Shown one piece after another: positions 18,150 to 27,815 of a stretch of DNA of 64,000 nucleotides; the first letter of the stretch is position 1, and each line of letters starts with the position of its first letter. Source of the DNA: Paenibacillus lupini. GTDB taxonomy: Bacteria > Bacillota > Bacilli > Paenibacillales > Paenibacillaceae. Location: contig NZ_JAASRW010000003.1 of NCBI RefSeq assembly GCF_011761355.1, positions 643,188 through 707,187 of the forward strand, given 5' to 3'. Made by a program: the position numbers and the translations under genes. Below the pieces are notes generated by a model, which saw only the letters and a list, made by a program, of their open reading frames with translations, did not search any database and had not been told where the DNA came from.

Positions 18150-19478
18150 ATGGCTGGACGCGGACGTATTAAGGAGAAAGGTTCATTGTCGGTCAAAATC
18201 GTTTCTTATTCGGTTGCCATATTTTTTATCCTGGCTTCAATCGTGCCGCTGTTCTGGATGGTCAGCTCATCTATGAAAGACAACATCACCATCTACAAGT
18301 TTCCGCCGACATGGGTTCCGGAGGTGCCAAAGTCGGTCAGTGTAACGCTAAATTATGACGGTACGGATTTGAAGAAGGAAGATTACGAGCTTGATGCGAT
18401 GGAAGCGATCTGGTTCACATGGAAACGAATGCAAAATGAAGCGGTTGGTGCGATGAAGGTTACCGGTGTTAAAGACGGCGTCGTGGTCTATAAAGCATCC
18501 ATGCCTTCCTACAAGTTTACGGTGGGACGCTCCGAGATTGTCCCTACGATGGTCGCAACCCATGCCACGATGAAAAATAAGCTGCAGAAGATTCGAGACA
18601 ACAAATATACGACCTTTGACTTCAAGGGCGAAGGCGGAAAGTACAGCGGCGAAATGGCGATTCCTGCAGAGCTGCCGGAACAGGCGGCTAATGCACTCAA
18701 ATGGCTGTCCGAGTCCAAAGTGGTTAAGGGCAAGGTACAAACCATCGATGAAGTAAACGACTGGAAGCGTCTGTTCGATAACTACATCGTGCTGTGGGAA
18801 ATGTCCGGCAGTTCGGACAGCAAGTCGAGTACCGCATCGTTCGGCTTCCCTCACTTCTTGCTCAACAGCGTCCTTGTCACTGGTGCAACGATTATCCTTC
18901 AGCTTATTATCGGAGGCACGGCGGGTTATGCGCTGGCGCATCTGCTGCGAAGCAGAACCAGCGGTTGGCTGACGCTTTTCTTCGTCGCAACAATTATGAT
19001 TCCCGAGATTGCCATTCTCGTACCGCTTTATCTAACGATGGATAAGCTGCATCTGGTCAACACGCTTTGGGGGATTATTTTACCGCATACCGCTTGGGGG
19101 ATTGTTATCTTCTTATTCAAAGGATTTTTTGAGCAGCTGCCAAACGAGCTTCTGCAGGCGGGCCGAATTGACGGGGCGAGTGAAATGAGGATCTTCTATC
19201 GTATTGTTGTGCCGATGTCAGCGCCGATCTTCACTGTTGTTGCCGTTATGACGTTTATCGCGGTATGGAACGAATTTCTATGGCCGCTTGTCATTGCGCG
19301 GACACAGAATGTATGGACCTTTACCGTTGCACTGAATGACTTCCAGCAGCGGCGAAGCTTAGGCTCCAACGTCATTATGTCAAGTCTCGTCATCGCTACA
19401 ATACCACTTATGCTCATTATTACGTCCTGTCAGAAACTGATTGAGAAAGGTGTTTCTTTCACAGGGCTGAAAGGGTAG
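18150..19478 (+). CDS. Sugar ABC transporter permease with large extracytoplasmic insertion
   Basis: MalG/UgpE-type permease but 442 residues instead of about 275-300. After the first membrane segment (about 15-38) and the usual FPPTWVPE motif (51-58) comes an insertion of about 150 residues (59-205), predicted outside the membrane, before the family sequence resumes at DNYIVLWEM. The remaining core is normal: membrane segments from 236 on and the EAA loop QLPNELLQAGRIDGASEMRI, then FYRIVVPMSAPI. Start ATG 18150 follows AGGAAGGAG; longer upstream readings overlap the preceding permease and are rejected. The insertion matches nothing I recognise and may dock the binding protein. Confidence 0.9.
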   Translation: MAGRGRIKEKGSLSVKIVSYSVAIFFILASIVPLFWMVSSSMKDNITIYKFPPTWVPEVPKSVSVTLNYDGTDLKKEDYELDAMEAIWFTWKRMQNEAVGAMKVTGVKDGVVVYKASMPSYKFTVGRSEIVPTMVATHATMKNKLQKIRDNKYTTFDFKGEGGKYSGEMAIPAELPEQAANALKWLSESKVVKGKVQTIDEVNDWKRLFDNYIVLWEMSGSSDSKSSTASFGFPHFLLNSVLVTGATIILQLIIGGTAGYALAHLLRSRTSGWLTLFFVATIMIPEIAILVPLYLTMDKLHLVNTLWGIILPHTAWGIVIFLFKGFFEQLPNELLQAGRIDGASEMRIFYRIVVPMSAPIFTVVAVMTFIAVWNEFLWPLVIARTQNVWTFTVALNDFQQRRSLGSNVIMSSLVIATIPLMLIITSCQKLIEKGVSFTGLKG

Positions 19479-19486
19479 GGGATCGC

Positions 19487-20254
19487 TTGGAACGTAAAGT
19501 TGCTTTAGTAACAGGCTCCGGACGTGGGATAGGTACAGGGATTGCACATGAATTTGCTAAAGCAGGATATGATGTGTGCGTCAATTACAACAAAAGCGCC
19601 GAGCAGGCGGAGGAAGTCGTCCGGCAGCTGCTGACCTATGGCGTGAGGGCAGAAGCGGTTCAAGCGAACATCGCCGATCTGGATCAGATCGCTTCGCTGA
19701 TTGAACAGGTGGAGAGCAGGTTTGGTGGGCTCGACGTGCTCGTGAACAACTCGGGTATTACGCGAATGCTGCCTTTCCTGGAGACCACACCCGAGCTATT
19801 TGAAGAGGTTATGCATACCGATCTGCGTGGTTTATATTTCTGTTCGCAGTATGCGGCGCGCCTGATGGTCAAACAGGGCAAACGTGGTGTCATTATTCAT
19901 ATTAGTTCGAATCATGCAGAAGGCAATTGGTCAAATTCAACGGTGTACGCAGCGGCGAAGGCTGGAGTGAACAAGCTGGCGAAAAATATGGCACTTGATC
20001 TCGCTCCGCACGGTATTCGGGTTGTTGGGATCGCTCCGGGCTACACGAGGAACAGCAGGACTGAAGGCAACGAACGCATCCAAAAGGCGATCGAGAATAT
20101 TTCTTCCCGCATTCCTATGGGACGATTCTGCACGCCGGAAGAGGTTGGAGCAGCGGCAGTATTCCTCGCTTCAGACAACGCGGGTTATATTACGGGAACG
20201 ACACTTTATATGGATGGCGGTGCTCTTCTCCCGGTATGGGCGGAGAAAGGATAG
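19487..20254 (+). CDS. Short-chain dehydrogenase/reductase
   Basis: Classical SDR (255 residues), an NAD(P)-dependent oxidoreductase. Cofactor motif TGSGRGIG (9-16), NNSG (87-90), catalytic Ser140/141 in HISSNH, Tyr154 and Lys158 in YAAAK, and a C-terminal GxxDGG-like ending (YMDGG). Start TTG 19487 lies eight bases past the permease stop behind an AGGGGAT site. Located between the transporter and galactonate dehydratase genes, it may oxidise the imported sugar to its lactone or act on a downstream keto acid; neither is shown by sequence. Confidence 0.88.
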   Translation: MERKVALVTGSGRGIGTGIAHEFAKAGYDVCVNYNKSAEQAEEVVRQLLTYGVRAEAVQANIADLDQIASLIEQVESRFGGLDVLVNNSGITRMLPFLETTPELFEEVMHTDLRGLYFCSQYAARLMVKQGKRGVIIHISSNHAEGNWSNSTVYAAAKAGVNKLAKNMALDLAPHGIRVVGIAPGYTRNSRTEGNERIQKAIENISSRIPMGRFCTPEEVGAAAVFLASDNAGYITGTTLYMDGGALLPVWAEKG

Positions 20255-20303
20255 CGCACTAATCGGCTGAAGCCAAGTATAGCGAAGTAAAGGAGTCCTA
20301 ATC

Positions 20304-21437
20304 GTGAAAATAACGGATATGAAGCTCTACCATGTTAAGCCTCGCTGGCTGTTCCTGAAGATTGAGACCGACGAAGGGATCGCCGGATGGGGTGAGCCAA
20401 TCGTCGAGGGCCGCGCTTTGACAGTTGCGACGGCTATTGAGGAGCTAAAGCGGTATCTAATCGGCGAAGATCCGCTGCGTATCGAGCATCACTGGCAAAT
20501 CATGTACCGCGGCACGTTCTACCGCGGCGGCCCGGTTCTCGTCAGTGCGATTAGCGGCATTGAGCAGGCGCTCTGGGATATTAAGGGCAAGTTCTACAAC
20601 ATGCCTGTATATGAAATGCTGGGCGGGCGTGTCCGCGACAAGATTCGTATGTATTGCCACTGTGGCGGTGCAACGCCGGAGGAATTTGCTGCGATAGCGA
20701 AGCAGAGAGTGGCTGCAGGCTTTGACGCCATAAAGACTGGTGTAGACGCACCTGTCCGCAATGTTGATTCGCTGGCTTTCGTAGAGAGCCAGGTGAACAA
20801 GTTCGCGGCCGCACGCGAAGCGGTTGGCAGCGGCGTCGATATCGCAATCGACTTCCATGGGCGCGTCAGCCCAACGATGGCTATCCGTTTGGCCGCCGCA
20901 TTGGAGCCTTTTTATCCGATGTTTATCGAGGAGCCGTGTCTGCCGGAAAACGTGGACCAGCTGCTGCGAGTCGCTCAATCGACGAGTATTCCGATTGCAA
21001 CCGGTGAGCGTCTGTTCACGCGCTGGGGCTTCCGCGAGGCACTTGAGAAAGGTGCTGTTGCTATCGTGCAGCCCGACCTATGCCATGCCGGCGGTATCTT
21101 CGAAGGCCGCAAAATCGCGGCAATGGCGGAAACTCACTATGCTTCCATCGCTCCACATAATCCGCTTGGACCGATCTCGCTTGCAGCCTGCTTGCAGCTT
21201 GATGCATGTACGCCGAACTTCCTCATTCAAGAGCATCCGTCCATGGCGGAGAAGTGGGACCTAGGTGAAGGTTACTTAAAGAAGTCGTTTGAGGTGATCG
21301 ACGGTCATGTTGCGATTCCACAAGGACCGGGACTTGGTATTGAGATTAACGAGGAAGCGTTAATCGAACGCAGCTTTGGAGGCGATTGGGATACACCGCG
21401 GCTTGCTTATGATGACGGCTCATTCGCGGAATGGTGA
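20304..21437 (+). CDS. dgoD: D-galactonate dehydratase
   Basis: Enolase-superfamily dehydratase converting D-galactonate to 2-dehydro-3-deoxy-D-galactonate (De Ley-Doudoroff type pathway). Length 377 is close to the E. coli enzyme, and the sequence tracks it closely: FLKIETDEGIAGWGEP at the N terminus and EW at the C terminus. Metal ligands Asp183, Glu209 and Glu235 and catalytic His185 (DFHGR) and His285 (APHNPLGP) fall at the residue numbers I recall for DgoD. Start GTG 20304 follows AAGGAGT. Last gene of its operon, before a bidirectional terminator. No DgoK or DgoA follows in the window. Other acid-sugar dehydratases of the subgroup remain possible. Confidence 0.88.
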   Translation: MKITDMKLYHVKPRWLFLKIETDEGIAGWGEPIVEGRALTVATAIEELKRYLIGEDPLRIEHHWQIMYRGTFYRGGPVLVSAISGIEQALWDIKGKFYNMPVYEMLGGRVRDKIRMYCHCGGATPEEFAAIAKQRVAAGFDAIKTGVDAPVRNVDSLAFVESQVNKFAAAREAVGSGVDIAIDFHGRVSPTMAIRLAAALEPFYPMFIEEPCLPENVDQLLRVAQSTSIPIATGERLFTRWGFREALEKGAVAIVQPDLCHAGGIFEGRKIAAMAETHYASIAPHNPLGPISLAACLQLDACTPNFLIQEHPSMAEKWDLGEGYLKKSFEVIDGHVAIPQGPGLGIEINEEALIERSFGGDWDTPRLAYDDGSFAEW

Positions 21438-21459
21438 TTGGCTAGGTGTAGGATTAAAA

Positions 21460-21501
21460 TGCAAAAAGACGGAGCAGCCACGCTGCATCCGTCTTTTTGC
21501 A
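21460..21501. terminator. Bidirectional terminator
   Basis: TGCAAAAAGACGGA pairs perfectly with TCCGTCTTTTTGCA around GCAGC/GCTGC. It lies between the convergent dgoD and GH13 genes and gives a T-rich arm on both strands. Confidence 0.9.
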
Positions 21502-23253
21502 TTAATTAAGCTGCTTCCAAATCCCATAGCCGTAGCCTTTGAGCTGCAGCAGCAGCTTCCCGGCCACCGGCTCAAGCTGCCGCTGCTCCTCCAGCAGCGA
21601 CACCCAAACGCCGCCGGCTGGCACGGCGGCAACAGCCTCGCGTCCTCGCGTATTCATCGCGACAAGGATGCGCTCAGCCTCATCGCGGCGTTCGTACACG
21701 ATCACGCCGCCATCTTCACCATCCGCTGCCTGCAGGAAGCGGATGTCGCTGCTCCGCAAAGCGGCGTGCTCGCGCCGAAGCGCAAGCGCCTGCTTGTAGA
21801 ACGCGAGCAGCTCGAGGTTCTGCTGCTCTGGCTCCCACACCATACATTTCCGGCAGTCGGGATCCCCCTCGCCGTTCATGCCCACTTCATCGCCATAATA
21901 AATACACGGCGCTCCCGGATACGTCAGCTGGAACAGAACCGCCAGCTTCATCGCATCTACCTCATCACCGCAGATCGTAAGAAGCCGCGGCGTATCATGG
22001 CTGTCCAGCAGGTTAAACGCCGTTTCCGTCACCTGCTGCGGATAAGCGGCAAGCTGCCGGCCGATCGCATCGGCGAACGCCTTCGCATCAATCGATTGAT
22101 GTCCAAAGAAGTCGAGTACCGCATTCGTGAATGGATTGTTCATCACGGAGTCGAATTGATCGCCCTCCAGCCACATCATTGCATCATGCCAGATCTCTCC
22201 CAAAATATAAGCCTCAGGGTTCACTTGTTTCACAGCTTTGCGGAATTCGCGCCAGAACTGGTGATCTACCTCATTAGCTACGTCCAGCCGCCAGCCATCG
22301 ACGCCGATTTTTTCAATCCAATACCGCGCGACATTGAATAAATAGGCTTTTACATCAGGGTTCTCCGTATTCAGCTTTGGCATCATAGGCTCGAAGGCGA
22401 AGGTTTCATAAGTCGGAATACCGTCGATGACCTGAAGCGGCCATTCTCGCACATGGAACCAGTTTGCGTATACGGACTTTTCACCATTTTTCAGCGCATC
22501 TACAAAAGGTGGGAACGTTCGGCCTGCATGATTAAATACTGCATCCAGCAGCACGCGGATCCCGCGCTTATGACAAGCCTCCACAAGCTCCTTCAGCTTC
22601 TCGTTCGTGCCAAAATGACGGTCCACACGCATATAGTTCTCGGTATCATATTTATGATTGGTTGTCGCTTCGAACAGCGGTGTGAAGTAGACAGCATTAA
22701 TGCCAAGCTCGACCAGATGGTCAAGATGATCAAGCACACCTTGTAGATCACCGCCAAAGAAATTAGTTGGAGTTGGCTTACCGCCCCAAGCTTCCGTTTT
22801 CTCCGGATTAAGCGATGGGTCGCCATTAGCAAACCGTTCCGGGAAGATCTGATAAAAGACAGCATCCTTCACCCAAGCTGGGGGAGCGAACACATCCACC
22901 TTATTGATATAGGGAAAATCAAAAAATGTATTTGGGTTATCCGGCAGCGCCGCTGGGAAGCCATTTTCCGTAAAATAAACCTCTCCCTCGCTGCCAGTCA
23001 GGCGGAAGGCATAACGCAGGCGGCGGAATGGAGGTTCTATGGATGCCTCCCAATAGTCGAACAATGCATCGGATGAGAGAACCGTCATCTCTACGGTCGT
23101 CATCGTCCCGCTCCAGTCATATTTGTCCCCGGCAATGAGTTCCACACGCTCTGCATCATGACGTTTTGTGCGAATCCGGATATGCAGGGTAGTTTCGTTA
23201 TAAGCATAAGCCCAGTTTTGTTTTGGTCTGTGATAGATCGCTTCCAGCAGCAT
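21502..23253 (-). CDS. Maltogenic amylase/neopullulanase/cyclomaltodextrinase (GH13)
   Basis: Intracellular GH13 enzyme (583 residues, the family norm near 585). The N-terminal beta domain (about 1-120) corresponds to CBM34, which forms the dimer interface in this subfamily. The catalytic barrel shows DAVFNHAG (region I), nucleophile Asp324 in [11 protein letters not shown], acid/base Glu353 in LGEIWHD and Asp420 in LLDSHDTPR. No signal peptide. It hydrolyses maltodextrins, cyclodextrins or pullulan after import, so it fits the mdxEFG-like transporter at 7.4-10.9 kb although encoded separately. The Shine-Dalgarno site (GGAGTGAT) is modest. Confidence 0.9.
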   Translation of the reverse strand: MLLEAIYHRPKQNWAYAYNETTLHIRIRTKRHDAERVELIAGDKYDWSGTMTTVEMTVLSSDALFDYWEASIEPPFRRLRYAFRLTGSEGEVYFTENGFPAALPDNPNTFFDFPYINKVDVFAPPAWVKDAVFYQIFPERFANGDPSLNPEKTEAWGGKPTPTNFFGGDLQGVLDHLDHLVELGINAVYFTPLFEATTNHKYDTENYMRVDRHFGTNEKLKELVEACHKRGIRVLLDAVFNHAGRTFPPFVDALKNGEKSVYANWFHVREWPLQVIDGIPTYETFAFEPMMPKLNTENPDVKAYLFNVARYWIEKIGVDGWRLDVANEVDHQFWREFRKAVKQVNPEAYILGEIWHDAMMWLEGDQFDSVMNNPFTNAVLDFFGHQSIDAKAFADAIGRQLAAYPQQVTETAFNLLDSHDTPRLLTICGDEVDAMKLAVLFQLTYPGAPCIYYGDEVGMNGEGDPDCRKCMVWEPEQQNLELLAFYKQALALRREHAALRSSDIRFLQAADGEDGGVIVYERRDEAERILVAMNTRGREAVAAVPAGGVWVSLLEEQRQLEPVAGKLLLQLKGYGYGIWKQLN

Positions 23254-23284
23254 AAATGAGGATCACTCCAATCGAATAATGGGT

Positions 23285-23335
23285 AAAAAACAGAAAAAGG
23301 CACAACCTGCTAATAAATCAGCGAGGTTGTACCTT
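23285..23335 (-). terminator. Terminator of trxB
   Basis: On the minus strand AAGGTACAACCT pairs with AGGTTGTGCCTT (one mismatch) across a 15-base gap whose flanking CGC and GCG-like bases may extend it, then a TTTTTCTGTTTTTT tail. Confidence 0.8.
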
Positions 23336-23430
23336 TGTAGGTAGCATTGCCTTTAAATTATTGTTTAATCAAACTTCTCCCATTATACTATGGGCGGCTT
23401 TAATCTACCACAAGCAATTAAAATTATTTC

Positions 23431-24372
23431 TTAAGCATGTACCGCGTCATGGCTTTGCGCTTCAAGGAAACGCTCGGCATCAAGAGCTGCCATACAGCCG
23501 CTGCCTGCTGCTGTAATCGCTTGACGGTATTGACGGTCTTGCACGTCGCCGCAAGCGAATACGCCTGGAATGTTTGTCTCCGAAGTGCCTGGCTTCACGA
23601 TAATGTAGCCTTGCTCATCAGTGTCAATTTGGCCGCCGAGGAATTTCGTGTTAGGTGTGTGGCCGATCGTTACGAACAAGCCGTCTGCTTCCACGAATTC
23701 TTCTTCACCAGTTGCATTGTTGCGTACTTTCAGGCCTTTCAGACCCATTTCGCCTGGAACAACTTCAAGTGGAGTTTTGTTCAGGTTCCAGTTGATTTTC
23801 TCATTCGCACGAGCACGGTCCTGCATGATTTTCGATGCACGAAGCTCGTCACGACGGTTAACGATCGTTACTTCAGAAGCGAAGCGAGTCAGGAACACCG
23901 CTTCTTCCATGGCAGAGTCACCGCCGCCAACGATAATGAGTTTTTTATTACGGAAGAAGAAGCCATCGCAAGTTGCGCAAGTGCTGACGCCACGTCCGAT
24001 GTTTTCTTGCTCGCCTGGAATACCAAGATATTTAGCAGATGCGCCAGTCGAAATAATAACGGATTCGGCTAGAATCTCGCCAATGCCTTCTACATCAAGT
24101 GTGTAAGGGCGTTTGCTGAAGTCGACGCTCTTAACCGAGCCATTGCGGAAGGTTGCACCGAAGCGCTGCGCTTGTTTGCGCATGTTGGACATCAATTCGC
24201 TGCCAAGAATACCCTCAGGGAAGCCTGGGAAGTTCTCGATTTCTGTTGTTGTAGTAAGCTGACCACCTGGCTGCCAGCCTTCAATAACGAGTGGTTCCAT
24301 ATTAGCGCGCGCCAGATAGATCGCCGCCGTTAAGCCGGCAGGGCCGGTACCGATAATTACTGTTTTATGCAT
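23431..24372 (-). CDS. trxB: Thioredoxin-disulfide reductase
   Basis: NADPH- and FAD-dependent reductase of thioredoxin (313 residues). FAD-binding GTGPAGLTAAIYLAR (8-22), redox-active Cys132 and Cys135 in CATC, NADPH-binding GGGDSAMEEA, and C-terminal FAD motif GVFACGDVQD. The site GGAGG is seven bases from ATG 24372. On the minus strand a TTGACA box lies at 24440-24445 with an AT-rich -10 region downstream, a plausible but imperfect promoter. Monocistronic by its own terminator. Confidence 0.95.
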   Translation of the reverse strand: MHKTVIIGTGPAGLTAAIYLARANMEPLVIEGWQPGGQLTTTTEIENFPGFPEGILGSELMSNMRKQAQRFGATFRNGSVKSVDFSKRPYTLDVEGIGEILAESVIISTGASAKYLGIPGEQENIGRGVSTCATCDGFFFRNKKLIIVGGGDSAMEEAVFLTRFASEVTIVNRRDELRASKIMQDRARANEKINWNLNKTPLEVVPGEMGLKGLKVRNNATGEEEFVEADGLFVTIGHTPNTKFLGGQIDTDEQGYIIVKPGTSETNIPGVFACGDVQDRQYRQAITAAGSGCMAALDAERFLEAQSHDAVHA

Positions 24373-24511
24373 AATGATTTCCTCCGTCCTATATGGTGAA
24401 TCATATTTCTAGTTTAAAATTATTATAATCTGTAAACTTTGTCAACACAGTTCATCTTATTTTCATCTAGATGTATTATTGTAGAAAGAGAGTGTACGGG
24501 AGGTGCTTCAA

Positions 24512-25186
24512 ATGCCGAAAATACTAGTCGTAGATGACGATCCGAATATAAGGGAATTGGTTAGCTTATTTTTACGCAGGGAAGGTTATGAAGTTATTGA
24601 AGCGATTAATGGGGAAGACGCGCTTACCCGTCTGGAGGCAGTGAAGCCGGATCTTGCCGTTATTGATGTGATGATGCCCAAGATGGATGGCTGGGCGCTA
24701 TGCTCCGTCCTGCGCGAGTCCTTCGACATGCCGCTGCTCATGCTGACGGCCAAGGGGGAGACGGCTCATAAGGTGAAAGGATTCGAGCTTGGTGCCGATG
24801 ATTATGTCGTCAAGCCGTTTGATCCGCCGGAGCTGATCGTTCGGGTAAAAGCGCTGCTTAAGCGCTACCGCATCGCTTCTTCTCAAATCGTTGAGCTTGG
24901 CGGCTTGTTGATGAACCGCTCAGACTTCCAGCTGGTGGCGAACGGAGAGAAGATTTTGCTGCCGCCGAGGGAATTCGAACTGTTGTTTAAGCTCGCAAGC
25001 TATCCGGGTAAAACCTTCACAAGGGAGCATTTAATCGAGCAATTGTGGGGGATGAACTACGAAGGGGACGAGCGTACAGTTGATGTACATATTAAACGGC
25101 TTCGTGAACGGTTCCCAGAAGAAGCTTTCGGCTTCCGCATCGTGACGATTCGCGGTCTGGGCTACCGATTGGAGGAGCATGCATGA
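24512..25186 (+). CDS. OmpR/PhoB-family response regulator
   Basis: Response regulator (224 residues): receiver with DDDPN acidic pocket and phosphoacceptor near residue 51 (LAVIDVMMPKMDGW), Lys in VVKPFDP, then a winged-helix DNA-binding domain (LLPPREFELLFKLASYPGKT; VDVHIKRLRERF; IRGLGYRLE). ATG 24512 is preferred because GGGAGGTG is seven bases upstream. It overlaps the kinase gene by 4 bp (ATGA), so they form one operon. Target genes not inferable from here. Confidence 0.92.
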   Translation: MPKILVVDDDPNIRELVSLFLRREGYEVIEAINGEDALTRLEAVKPDLAVIDVMMPKMDGWALCSVLRESFDMPLLMLTAKGETAHKVKGFELGADDYVVKPFDPPELIVRVKALLKRYRIASSQIVELGGLLMNRSDFQLVANGEKILLPPREFELLFKLASYPGKTFTREHLIEQLWGMNYEGDERTVDVHIKRLRERFPEEAFGFRIVTIRGLGYRLEEHA

Positions 25187-26568
25187 TTCGCAGCTTGTAT
25201 GTGCGAATAGCGGTGACGTTTCTGGTCATCGTATTAGTAAGTATAAGTATTGCCTATTTTACGGCTAATCAGTTTTTTCGGCGTGACCTTCAGGGGCAGT
25301 TCGGAATGGAAGAGATGATGATTACCCGGCTGGAGAAGCTGTACAATGGTTCGCCGCCGCGCTCACTGCCTGCCTTTCTAGAACAGGTGTCGAGCCTTCA
25401 AGAGATGTCTATTGTAGCGGTGAATAAGAATGGAATGGTCATTCAAGTCGGCCGGACAAGCCGGTCCATTGTGAATCATTTGAGCTGGAAGACGCTAACC
25501 AGTGTGTTCGACGGTCAGACACAGAAGGTCGACTTTGCGGACGAGCATCGAACCGGGCCATCATCGCCGCCGGCGTATGGACGTCTTGCACAGTTTGGGA
25601 ATACGGAATGGGCGGTGTTTATTGCACCCGACCATGTGCGGCAGTTTAAGAGCTTTCAGCGGAATACATTTACGATCTTAATTACACTGCTTGTAGTTGG
25701 CTGTATCTTAATTCTGTTAGCTGCCCGTTACCTTGTGAAGCCGCTCAAAATGATGACGGCTGCAACTACCCGCATTGCCAAAGGTGACTTTAGTGTACAA
25801 CTCCCTATGTCTCACCGTAATGAGCTGGGAGAGTTGGCGGACAGTATTAACAAGATGGCCTACAGCTTGTCGCAGCTGGAGACGATGCGTCGTGACTTTG
25901 TATCCAATGTATCGCATGAAATCCAATCACCGCTCACCTCGATCGGAGGATTTGCCGAAGCGCTTCGCAGCGAAGAGTTGACCGAATCAGACCGGAATCG
26001 GTATGTTGGTATTATTAAACAGGAGAGCAGCCGTTTATCCCGTCTTAGTGAGAACCTGCTCAAGCTTGCTTCTCTTGATTCCGAGCAGCATCCGTATGAA
26101 CCGGCTTCCTACCGGCTGGACCGACAGCTCCAAGACGTTGTACTGTCCTCCGAACCTGCCTGGCTTGCGAAACGTCTGACCGTTGAGCTCTTAATGGAGG
26201 AAACGGTTATTAAGGCGGATGAGGATCAGCTCAATCAGGTGTGGATTAATCTGCTTACCAACAGCATCAAATTTACGCCGGAGGAAGGCAAGATTTCGTT
26301 CCAGCTGTCAGAGGAGAATGGTCATGCCGTCGTCCGAATCGCTGATTCTGGCAGCGGTATTCCAGAGGAGGAGCGGGAACGTGTCTTCGAGAGGTTCTAT
26401 AAGGTTGATCCGTCACGGGATCGCACAGAGGGTGGAAGCGGGCTAGGCTTGTCTATTGTGAAAAAGATTATCGACATCCACGGCGGAACGATCGACATAG
26501 AGGATGTGGAGCAGGGGACGGTATTTGTAGTACGTCTGCCTCTTCAGCCAGAGGTACAAGTAGGTTAA
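25183..26568 (+). CDS. Sensor histidine kinase (HisKA type)
   Basis: Membrane kinase (461 residues) paired with the OmpR-type regulator. Membrane segments at about 7-28 and 160-180 flank an extracytoplasmic sensor; HAMP follows (about 180-232), then HisKA with His in FVSNVSHEIQSPLTSI, N box (NQVWINLLTNSIKFTP), G boxes (DSGSGIPEEE; GGSGLGLSIVKKI). The sequence IQSPL instead of the common LRTPL around the phosphohistidine is a recognised variant. Signal unknown. Confidence 0.92.
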   Translation: MIRSLYVRIAVTFLVIVLVSISIAYFTANQFFRRDLQGQFGMEEMMITRLEKLYNGSPPRSLPAFLEQVSSLQEMSIVAVNKNGMVIQVGRTSRSIVNHLSWKTLTSVFDGQTQKVDFADEHRTGPSSPPAYGRLAQFGNTEWAVFIAPDHVRQFKSFQRNTFTILITLLVVGCILILLAARYLVKPLKMMTAATTRIAKGDFSVQLPMSHRNELGELADSINKMAYSLSQLETMRRDFVSNVSHEIQSPLTSIGGFAEALRSEELTESDRNRYVGIIKQESSRLSRLSENLLKLASLDSEQHPYEPASYRLDRQLQDVVLSSEPAWLAKRLTVELLMEETVIKADEDQLNQVWINLLTNSIKFTPEEGKISFQLSEENGHAVVRIADSGSGIPEEERERVFERFYKVDPSRDRTEGGSGLGLSIVKKIIDIHGGTIDIEDVEQGTVFVVRLPLQPEVQVG

Positions 26569-26595
26569 ACTGCTTATATAGAGAGGGTGATCAGG

Positions 26596-27474
26596 ATGGT
26601 ACAACAGAAGGCCACGCAGCAGGTACGAAAAGCAATCATTCCTGCGGGCGGTCTAGGTACGCGGTTCCTGCCCGCAACGAAGGCACAGCCGAAGGAAATG
26701 CTGCCGATTATCGATAAGCCGGCTATTCAATATATCGTTGAAGAAGCGGTCCAGTCTGGCATAGACAGCATCATTATCGTAAGCGGCCGTCATAAGCGCG
26801 CGATCGAGGATCATTTTGACAAATCCTATGAGCTGGAGAAGGAGCTGGAGGAGCGCGGCAATGAAGAGATGCTTACCATTGTCCGGGATATCTCCCATCT
26901 GGCTGATATTTATTATGTCCGTCAGAAGGAGCCGCTGGGACTTGGACATGCTGTTCTTTGTGCGCGGCGTTTCATAGGAGATGAGCCGTTTGCGGTGCTG
27001 CTTGGTGATGACATCCTGCGTTCCGAACCTCCTTGCCTGCAGCAAATGATTGCTCAATATGAAGATACGGGTTCTTCCGTTGTTGCGATGATGGAAGTGC
27101 CATGGGATCAGACACATAAATACGGGATTGCTGCATTTGACGAGGCGGATCCATCAAGAATTCGTGATCTGATCGAAAAACCAGCACCGGGACAGGCACC
27201 TTCCAATTGGGCTGTAGTCGGGCGGTACGTGCTGGATCCGGCAATCTTCGAACTTCTGGAGCATGCAAAGCCTGGTAAAGCAGGTGAAATACAGCTGACA
27301 GACAGTTTGCAGCGGCTTAATCATATTTCTCCTATTCTGGCACATCGCTTTACCGGCAAGCGTCATGATGTGGGGGATAAGCTTGGCTTCGTGAAGGCTA
27401 CTATCGATTTCGCATTGGAGCGGGAAGATCTAGCTGATGAGATTAAGAAGTTTTTGCGTGAGCGGCTTTTCTAG
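26596..27474 (+). CDS. galU: UTP-glucose-1-phosphate uridylyltransferase
   Basis: Makes UDP-glucose from UTP and glucose 1-phosphate for teichoic acid, glycolipid and exopolysaccharide synthesis (GtaB in Bacillus). 292 residues. Nucleotide-binding signature AGGLGTRFLPATKAQPKEML near the N terminus, GDDI metal site, and EKPAPGQAPSNWAVVGRYVL typical of GalU. ATG 26596 is preferred over GTG 26587 because the GAGAGGG site would lie on top of the GTG. 27 bp behind the kinase gene; may be partly co-transcribed, ends at its own terminator. Confidence 0.94.
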   Translation: MVQQKATQQVRKAIIPAGGLGTRFLPATKAQPKEMLPIIDKPAIQYIVEEAVQSGIDSIIIVSGRHKRAIEDHFDKSYELEKELEERGNEEMLTIVRDISHLADIYYVRQKEPLGLGHAVLCARRFIGDEPFAVLLGDDILRSEPPCLQQMIAQYEDTGSSVVAMMEVPWDQTHKYGIAAFDEADPSRIRDLIEKPAPGQAPSNWAVVGRYVLDPAIFELLEHAKPGKAGEIQLTDSLQRLNHISPILAHRFTGKRHDVGDKLGFVKATIDFALEREDLADEIKKFLRERLF

Positions 27475-27497
27475 TCTAATGGGCAATAGTAAAAGTG

Positions 27498-27534
27498 AAA
27501 AAGCACGGTGGGAGATCCCATCGTGCTTTTTTTT
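27498..27534 (+). terminator. Terminator of galU
   Basis: AAAAGCACGGTGGG pairs with CCCATCGTGCTTTT (one G-T pair), followed by a run of T. Confidence 0.9.
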
Positions 27535-27667
27535 GCTTCTATAGATAAATTATTGCGCTGCTGATTCATCTAATGTTATGGATCGAGGTCGCCATTCATA
27601 AGGATGAGCGTACAGGCATGTATATGGTACCAATTGGGGTAGAGAGTAAAATAGAATAAGTGGTTAT

Positions 27668-27704
27668 AAGCCGAATTCTGCGTAAACGGGACCGGCTTTT
27701 TTTG
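27668..27704 (+). terminator. Orphan terminator-like hairpin
   Basis: AAGCCG pairs with CGGCTT across 19 bases, then seven T. No gene precedes it after the galU terminator; the 280-bp stretch from 27535 to 27815 has no recognisable gene. It could be a leader attenuator or a remnant of a lost gene. Confidence 0.4.
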
Positions 27705-27815
27705 TGCTGAAAAGTGTTGGAGAAACTTTTTTTATTTTCCAGAAAGGAAAAATGGAGATCATTTATTATTTCATATAGAATAGATAAGAGATATATGAGA
27801 TGAATCTGGAGGAGA

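Noticed and set aside
21376..22341. A 321-codon plus-strand open frame opposite the GH13 gene
   Set aside because: No ribosome site, low-complexity His/Leu/Arg-rich translation, and it lies antisense to a gene with complete catalytic motifs.
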